Below, in pieces: positions 13,425-16,746 of a stretch of 16,746 nt of DNA. The notes below the pieces were generated by a model. The model was not told the origin of the DNA, made no database searches, and worked only from the letters and a program-made list of their open reading frames with translations. The position numbers and the translations under genes were made by a program. Position 1 is the first letter of the stretch. Every line of letters begins with the position of its first letter. The DNA comes from a bacterium. Its GTDB lineage: Bacteria; Cyanobacteriota; Vampirovibrionia; Obscuribacterales; Obscuribacteraceae. The stretch spans positions 1-16,746 of the forward strand of contig JAUIJG010000061.1 in the NCBI GenBank assembly GCA_030431355.1, in the 5' to 3' direction.

Positions 13425-16298
13425 CTAGCTGAATAGATTTGCATCCCGGGCTGAAGCCACGAAGTAGTTTATTACTCCCGGGGTGCTCAAGCTAGCGGCG
13501 ATTATCACTAGTCCCACAGCTAGTTTTGTGCTCCAACTAGATTTGAAAATCGAGTTTGATTCTCTTTCTGCCTTGAAGCAAATGGAAGCCAGGATCAAGC
13601 CACCAGTGGCAAGTCCAAGTATCTCAATGCTGCTGGCTACCATATTCAGCAGGGCTTCTAGATTTGCCAGGTTGTTGACTCTCACTGTGCCGGCTGTGTT
13701 TATACCCTGGATAGCCGTGGCGTCTCCTCCCTGGGGACCGAGTGTACCGTTAGAAGCCCCTTGCAGAACCGCTGTTCTTTGTGCTCTATGGCTTGAATAG
13801 TGCAAAGGTCCTCTGGATGCTCTCAAGCTACTGCTGTAAGTGTCTTGAGGTCGGAGTCGATGGTTATCGGCATCTTCGTTTGCGGTTACGATGTGCACTG
13901 ACCGGTTATGCATCCCTTCTGCGAGGCTTGATGTCTCTTGCTGACCGCTTGTCAGGATTGTGGAAGCTAGCGACACAGGGGTAACTATTCGGTGAAGAAC
14001 CGCTTCTTCAACAGCTTGTCGCATCAGTCCTTCGCTCAAATACATGGCGCATCGTTCTTTGGCGAACAGAGCTCCGACTTCTCTTATCTGGGAATCTTGA
14101 GAGATTAGTTCTCCCTGAGGAGTGGTGGTGGTTTCGTACTCTACGATGTATTCAAAGCCTCCGGGAGTCCACTTTCTGAGAAAACGATTGAGATCATCGG
14201 AAGGATGGCTGCTCCTGGCGATGGGAGTGAATGGACCTATGTCTCTATGGTGTTTAAAGAATTCATTGGGGTCCATTACGCCATTGTCCAGGGCAAGCTC
14301 ATAGAAGTTTGGTTTTTCCTGGAAAGGGCTGAGAATGTAGATCTCTTTATTGAAACTTGGTTGCGGACCATGTATCCAGAGCACCGCTCCATTTTTAACC
14401 TCACCGGCAAGTTCGGACGCTTTGATCACTGACTCCAGGTTGTCCTGTCCACCGACGAAGTCTTTTTCTGTTAGCTGATTTAGAGCTTCCTTCATCGTGT
14501 AGTCTTTGTCGGAAATTTTGCTTTGTTTGCTGGCTAGAATGAGAGTTGTATCTATCTGACTGGAGAGCTTCGACAAAACTTCTTTCAAATTTTCGAGATG
14601 GGGTTTTACGCTCTCAGAGCCGTCCAGAACAATCAACAATCGTTTGGGTGCTTCCGCCGGTGTCTTTATAATCTTCTGGGTGACATAACGAGGCTTGTTG
14701 CCTAAGCTATCGAAGATAGAGATAGGTCCGTAAGAGGCCTGGCGATTTACGGAAAGAGAGAGACCTGCACCGGATATAGTCTCACCGCTGACGGGGCCGG
14801 TTATGACATATTGTCCGTTTCTCATTTTCGCGTTTTTCAATTTGTCTGCCGTCAGTGATATTTCGTCACTGGATATCATTCTGATGCGATGATCACCTTT
14901 CATGGAGAAGTTCGCATCAATAATCTTAGGAAGCGGCAGAGATGCCTGGTTTATTTCATGCAGTTTAACAGGGATCGTTACTGCTACCGCGGCTCTCAGT
15001 TGATCTTGGGAAGGCACTGGATAGCAGTGCAGCAATATTCTTCCTCTTCCGAGGTCAGTCACTACTCCCGGTGATTCATGACCGTGGGTTGTCCAGCTTA
15101 CTGTTCCAGGGTTCGCTTTTGTCGGTTTGAACATTGTACCCTGGGCTGTTCCATCTTTCCAAACAGTCATGCCTGATACCACGGCGCCTTCTGGCAATCC
15201 TATTTCCAGCCTTGCCTCCTGGGGATAGTAGCTATTGTTTTTGAAGACAAAGTTCCAATAGACAGTACTGGAAAGAGTTTTGGGATTGATGTGTCCGATC
15301 ATTTTTGATCGGTGAAGGCTAAGTCCATCTATCGGTTTGCCGACAACATGTCTTTGCAGGTAGTTGTCCGGCATGGTGGAGAAGTTTGCGGATTTATCGT
15401 CTCTGAAAGGTTCACCGGTTACCTGGAAGTAGAGTTGTCTCAAAGTGACATTGTCCAGTTTGAAGAACATTCCGGGCAGACCGATAGCTTTGTAGTTAGC
15501 GCACTCCATGTTGAGTTCCTTTCTTGGATTCAACCAGCGGAGTTTGTTCATGCCTTCCCGCTGTTTTCCTGCGTCTTCTGAAATAGCCATGGACTCAGCA
15601 ACTTTGATCATTATCGCTCTTGCTTCTGCTCCGGCAAATCCAGCTATCGCTATTATCGCTCCCAGGGTGGCTATGGCTATGGCTCTTATTCTGCCGCTCT
15701 CTGTGATCCTTGTTTTTTTGACTTCGCAGAGTAAGAATCCGGCAACAATCGCTGCAAGTAAAAATATTCCACCTATGATCATGACTTCAGCACTATAGCT
15801 GGTGCCATCCAGGGCACGCGTTGGGTACTGAAGGCAAACGGCAACAGCGCAGACTGTCGCGACCAGTGAAGAACTTCCGAGGGCCAGACCGTTTAGTATT
15901 CCTCTTTTAATTTGAGATCTGTAGTCGCATTTTGTTAAAGAAGACCAGATCAGGTAATTGCCAATCGGTATGGCTGCGATAAGAAGCATCTCCAGTAGGG
16001 ATTCAAGCGGGTGCTTCAAGATGAGAAGAGTAAGCCTTTCGTGACAGGCATAGAGGTAGGAGCATATTAGAATTGCAGGCAGAATGACCCCGGCTGCCAT
16101 AACAAAAATACCTGTCCATCCCTGGAACAGTTGATTCAGCAATTTACTTTGATCTTGACTCTCGAACTCATACACATTTTGATCGTCTGCGCCACTGCTG
16201 TTGATGCTGCTAGCATCTGGTTCTTGGGGCGGTGACTCTGTAGCAGTAGTACTCTTGTTAATACCGATGTCGTTGTCACTCTCTTCTGGACTTTTCAT
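13425..16298 (-). CDS. Large integral membrane protein with VIT and VWA domains
   Basis: The 957-residue protein starts with a polar, Ser/Asp-rich cytosolic head (1-58). Five predicted membrane helices follow (about 61-84, 97-119, 133-156, 169-191, 203-225), then a large soluble region and two C-terminal helices (about 885-907, 924-946). The soluble part has a VIT-like domain near 325-445, including VYWNFVFKNNSYYPQEARLE and LPEGAVVSGMTVW, and a VWA-like domain beginning RLLIVLDGSESV with the metal-site motif DGSES (559-563). VTPVS (772-776) matches the conserved end of VIT-VWA proteins. This architecture resembles the exosortase/PEP-CTERM-associated VIT membrane proteins. No exosortase gene is in the window. 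GGAGG lies 6 nt before the ATG. The function may be metal-dependent adhesion or surface assembly; the ligand is unknown. Confidence 0.8.
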   Translation of the reverse strand: MKSPEESDNDIGINKSTTATESPPQEPDASSINSSGADDQNVYEFESQDQSKLLNQLFQGWTGIFVMAAGVILPAILICSYLYACHERLTLLILKHPLESLLEMLLIAAIPIGNYLIWSSLTKCDYRSQIKRGILNGLALGSSSLVATVCAVAVCLQYPTRALDGTSYSAEVMIIGGIFLLAAIVAGFLLCEVKKTRITESGRIRAIAIATLGAIIAIAGFAGAEARAIMIKVAESMAISEDAGKQREGMNKLRWLNPRKELNMECANYKAIGLPGMFFKLDNVTLRQLYFQVTGEPFRDDKSANFSTMPDNYLQRHVVGKPIDGLSLHRSKMIGHINPKTLSSTVYWNFVFKNNSYYPQEARLEIGLPEGAVVSGMTVWKDGTAQGTMFKPTKANPGTVSWTTHGHESPGVVTDLGRGRILLHCYPVPSQDQLRAAVAVTIPVKLHEINQASLPLPKIIDANFSMKGDHRIRMISSDEISLTADKLKNAKMRNGQYVITGPVSGETISGAGLSLSVNRQASYGPISIFDSLGNKPRYVTQKIIKTPAEAPKRLLIVLDGSESVKPHLENLKEVLSKLSSQIDTTLILASKQSKISDKDYTMKEALNQLTEKDFVGGQDNLESVIKASELAGEVKNGAVLWIHGPQPSFNKEIYILSPFQEKPNFYELALDNGVMDPNEFFKHHRDIGPFTPIARSSHPSDDLNRFLRKWTPGGFEYIVEYETTTTPQGELISQDSQIREVGALFAKERCAMYLSEGLMRQAVEEAVLHRIVTPVSLASTILTSGQQETSSLAEGMHNRSVHIVTANEDADNHRLRPQDTYSSSLRASRGPLHYSSHRAQRTAVLQGASNGTLGPQGGDATAIQGINTAGTVRVNNLANLEALLNMVASSIEILGLATGGLILASICFKAERESNSIFKSSWSTKLAVGLVIIAASLSTPGVINYFVASARDANLFS

Positions 16299-16319
16299 GA
16301 TTATCCTCCGTGCGGAATG

Positions 16320-16340
16320 AGCGCCTGATCGTCAGGCGCT
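16320..16340. repeat. 9-bp inverted repeat in the VIT-VWA leader
   Basis: AGCGCCTGA and TCAGGCGCT form a perfect 9-bp stem with a 3-nt loop, ending about 10 nt from the Shine-Dalgarno site of the VIT-VWA gene. In the transcript of that gene it would be a stable leader hairpin next to the ribosome site. Confidence 0.6.
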
Positions 16341-16351
16341 GATGAATCTCG

Positions 16352-16378
16352 GGTGCCTGGGCACCAACTTTTGTTTTT
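16352..16378 (+). terminator. Hairpin plus T-tract on the plus strand
   Basis: GGTGCC and GGCACC (16352-16365) pair around a very short centre and are followed by AACTTTTGTTTTT. The layout is that of a rho-independent terminator for plus-strand transcription, but no plus-strand gene ends nearby. Confidence 0.4.
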
Positions 16379-16430
16379 AGATGATCTGGTAAGTGTTGTT
16401 CAGTCTATGAAATTGGTCTTTTCATAGGGG

Positions 16431-16467
16431 AGGCGAGGTCAGGGTACTGACCAGGACCTCGCCTTTT
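16431..16467 (+). terminator. Strong terminator-like hairpin on the plus strand
   Basis: AGGCGAGGTC (16431-16440) pairs over 10 bp with GACCTCGCCT (16455-16464), followed by a short T-run. An alternative nested hairpin, GGTCAG-GGTA-CTGACC, uses part of the same bases. A mutually exclusive pair of stems can mean a switch, but may also be coincidence. Confidence 0.5.
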
Positions 16468-16640
16468 CTGAGGGAGACTAAAATTTTGCGAATTCCAATC
16501 TCAGGTAACTCTAGAGTAATGGAAGGTGCTTTCCATTACGATGGGGTTTTCCCTGAACGGGGCTTGGTGTTAAGCTGCAAGCAAAGGAGCCGGCTAGGGA
16601 TCTGGTTAAAGTGCAGGCTAAGGCTCTCTCATGGGCAGGC

Positions 16641-16745
16641 TCATAAGCTCTTGGGTCTTAAAATGAACTCGAGCTTTCCGCAACCTGGATCCAGATCATG
16701 CCAGTCATCAATGTCCAGTGAAACACAAGCCAGGCAAGCTGTTGG
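16641..16745 (-). CDS. Possible C-terminal fragment of a gene entering from the right edge
   Basis: A minus-strand frame is open from the window edge to TGA at 16641-16643 and would end in 34 residues, including DIDDWHDLDPGCGKLEFILRP. Its acidic, mixed composition looks like real protein, but no family is recognised. A second minus frame (to TAA at 16658) and a plus frame from ATG 16663 are also open, so the choice is uncertain. Confidence 0.25.
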   Translation of the reverse strand, partial: PTACLACVSLDIDDWHDLDPGCGKLEFILRPKSL

Positions 16746-16746
16746 A

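Larger units (their letters stand above)
16299..16640. other. Hairpin-rich intergenic region, no convincing gene
   Basis: Besides the three hairpins listed separately, CTATGAAA/TTTCATAG (16405-16427, 8 bp, 7-nt loop) and GTAATGGAA/TTCCATTAC (16516-16539, 9 bp, 6-nt loop) are perfect. That makes five perfect stems in about 220 bases. I found no tmRNA, RNase P, SRP or tRNA signature. The region could be a leader of the VIT-VWA gene, a structured RNA, or both. Confidence 0.5.

Noticed and set aside
16663..16746. Plus-strand gene start at ATG 16663 running off the window
   Set aside because: There is no ribosome site, the 28 residues are Ser/Gln-rich without a recognisable pattern, and minus frames are also open over the same bases.

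Overview
The window looks like a chromosomal segment of a free-living bacterium of medium G+C content. Genes are tightly packed, with normal Shine-Dalgarno sites and sigma70-like promoter elements. No rRNA, tRNA, phage or plasmid backbone is visible. An in-frame UGA that should be read as selenocysteine implies a selenocysteine-decoding host. Neighbouring arsenosugar-type transferases, a TVP38/MerA-like pair and a VIT-VWA membrane protein would fit a cyanobacterium-related or other environmental Gram-negative lineage. The phylum cannot be fixed from this sequence.

Left third (36-6679, minus strand): a seven-gene operon with gaps of at most 18 nt and several stop/start overlaps. In order of transcription it encodes a DUF2064/TIGR04282-type transferase, a methylthioribose-kinase-like sugar kinase, a GrdB-family protein interrupted by UGA, an inosine-uridine-type nucleoside hydrolase, a TVP38/TMEM64 membrane protein, a MerA-like flavin disulfide oxidoreductase and a TIGR04283-type glycosyltransferase. 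The two transferase families are known partners of radical-SAM/selenodomain (ArsS-type) arsenosugar loci. The hydrolase and kinase could release and activate a 5-modified ribose from an adenosyl compound. That pathway is inference.

Middle (6795-10936, plus strand): a strong promoter and a proline-rich leader peptide precede an intrinsic terminator and proS, which looks like transcription attenuation of prolyl-tRNA synthetase. proS is followed by an exported PQQ-repeat beta-propeller that starts at TTG 8729, and then by a DoxX-family membrane protein.

Accessory part (10942-12248): eleven tandem 44-bp repeats, most carrying a small hairpin, lie upstream of a gene for a zinc-ribbon/HTH protein. 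That protein derives from an IS1595-type transposase but has lost the catalytic DDE core.

Right third (12252-16298, minus strand): an SDR oxidoreductase, a gap with a doubtful small membrane ORF and three palindromes, a terminator, and a 957-residue membrane protein with VIT and VWA domains. The last 450 bases hold five perfect hairpins and no convincing complete gene; a C-terminal gene fragment may enter from the right edge.
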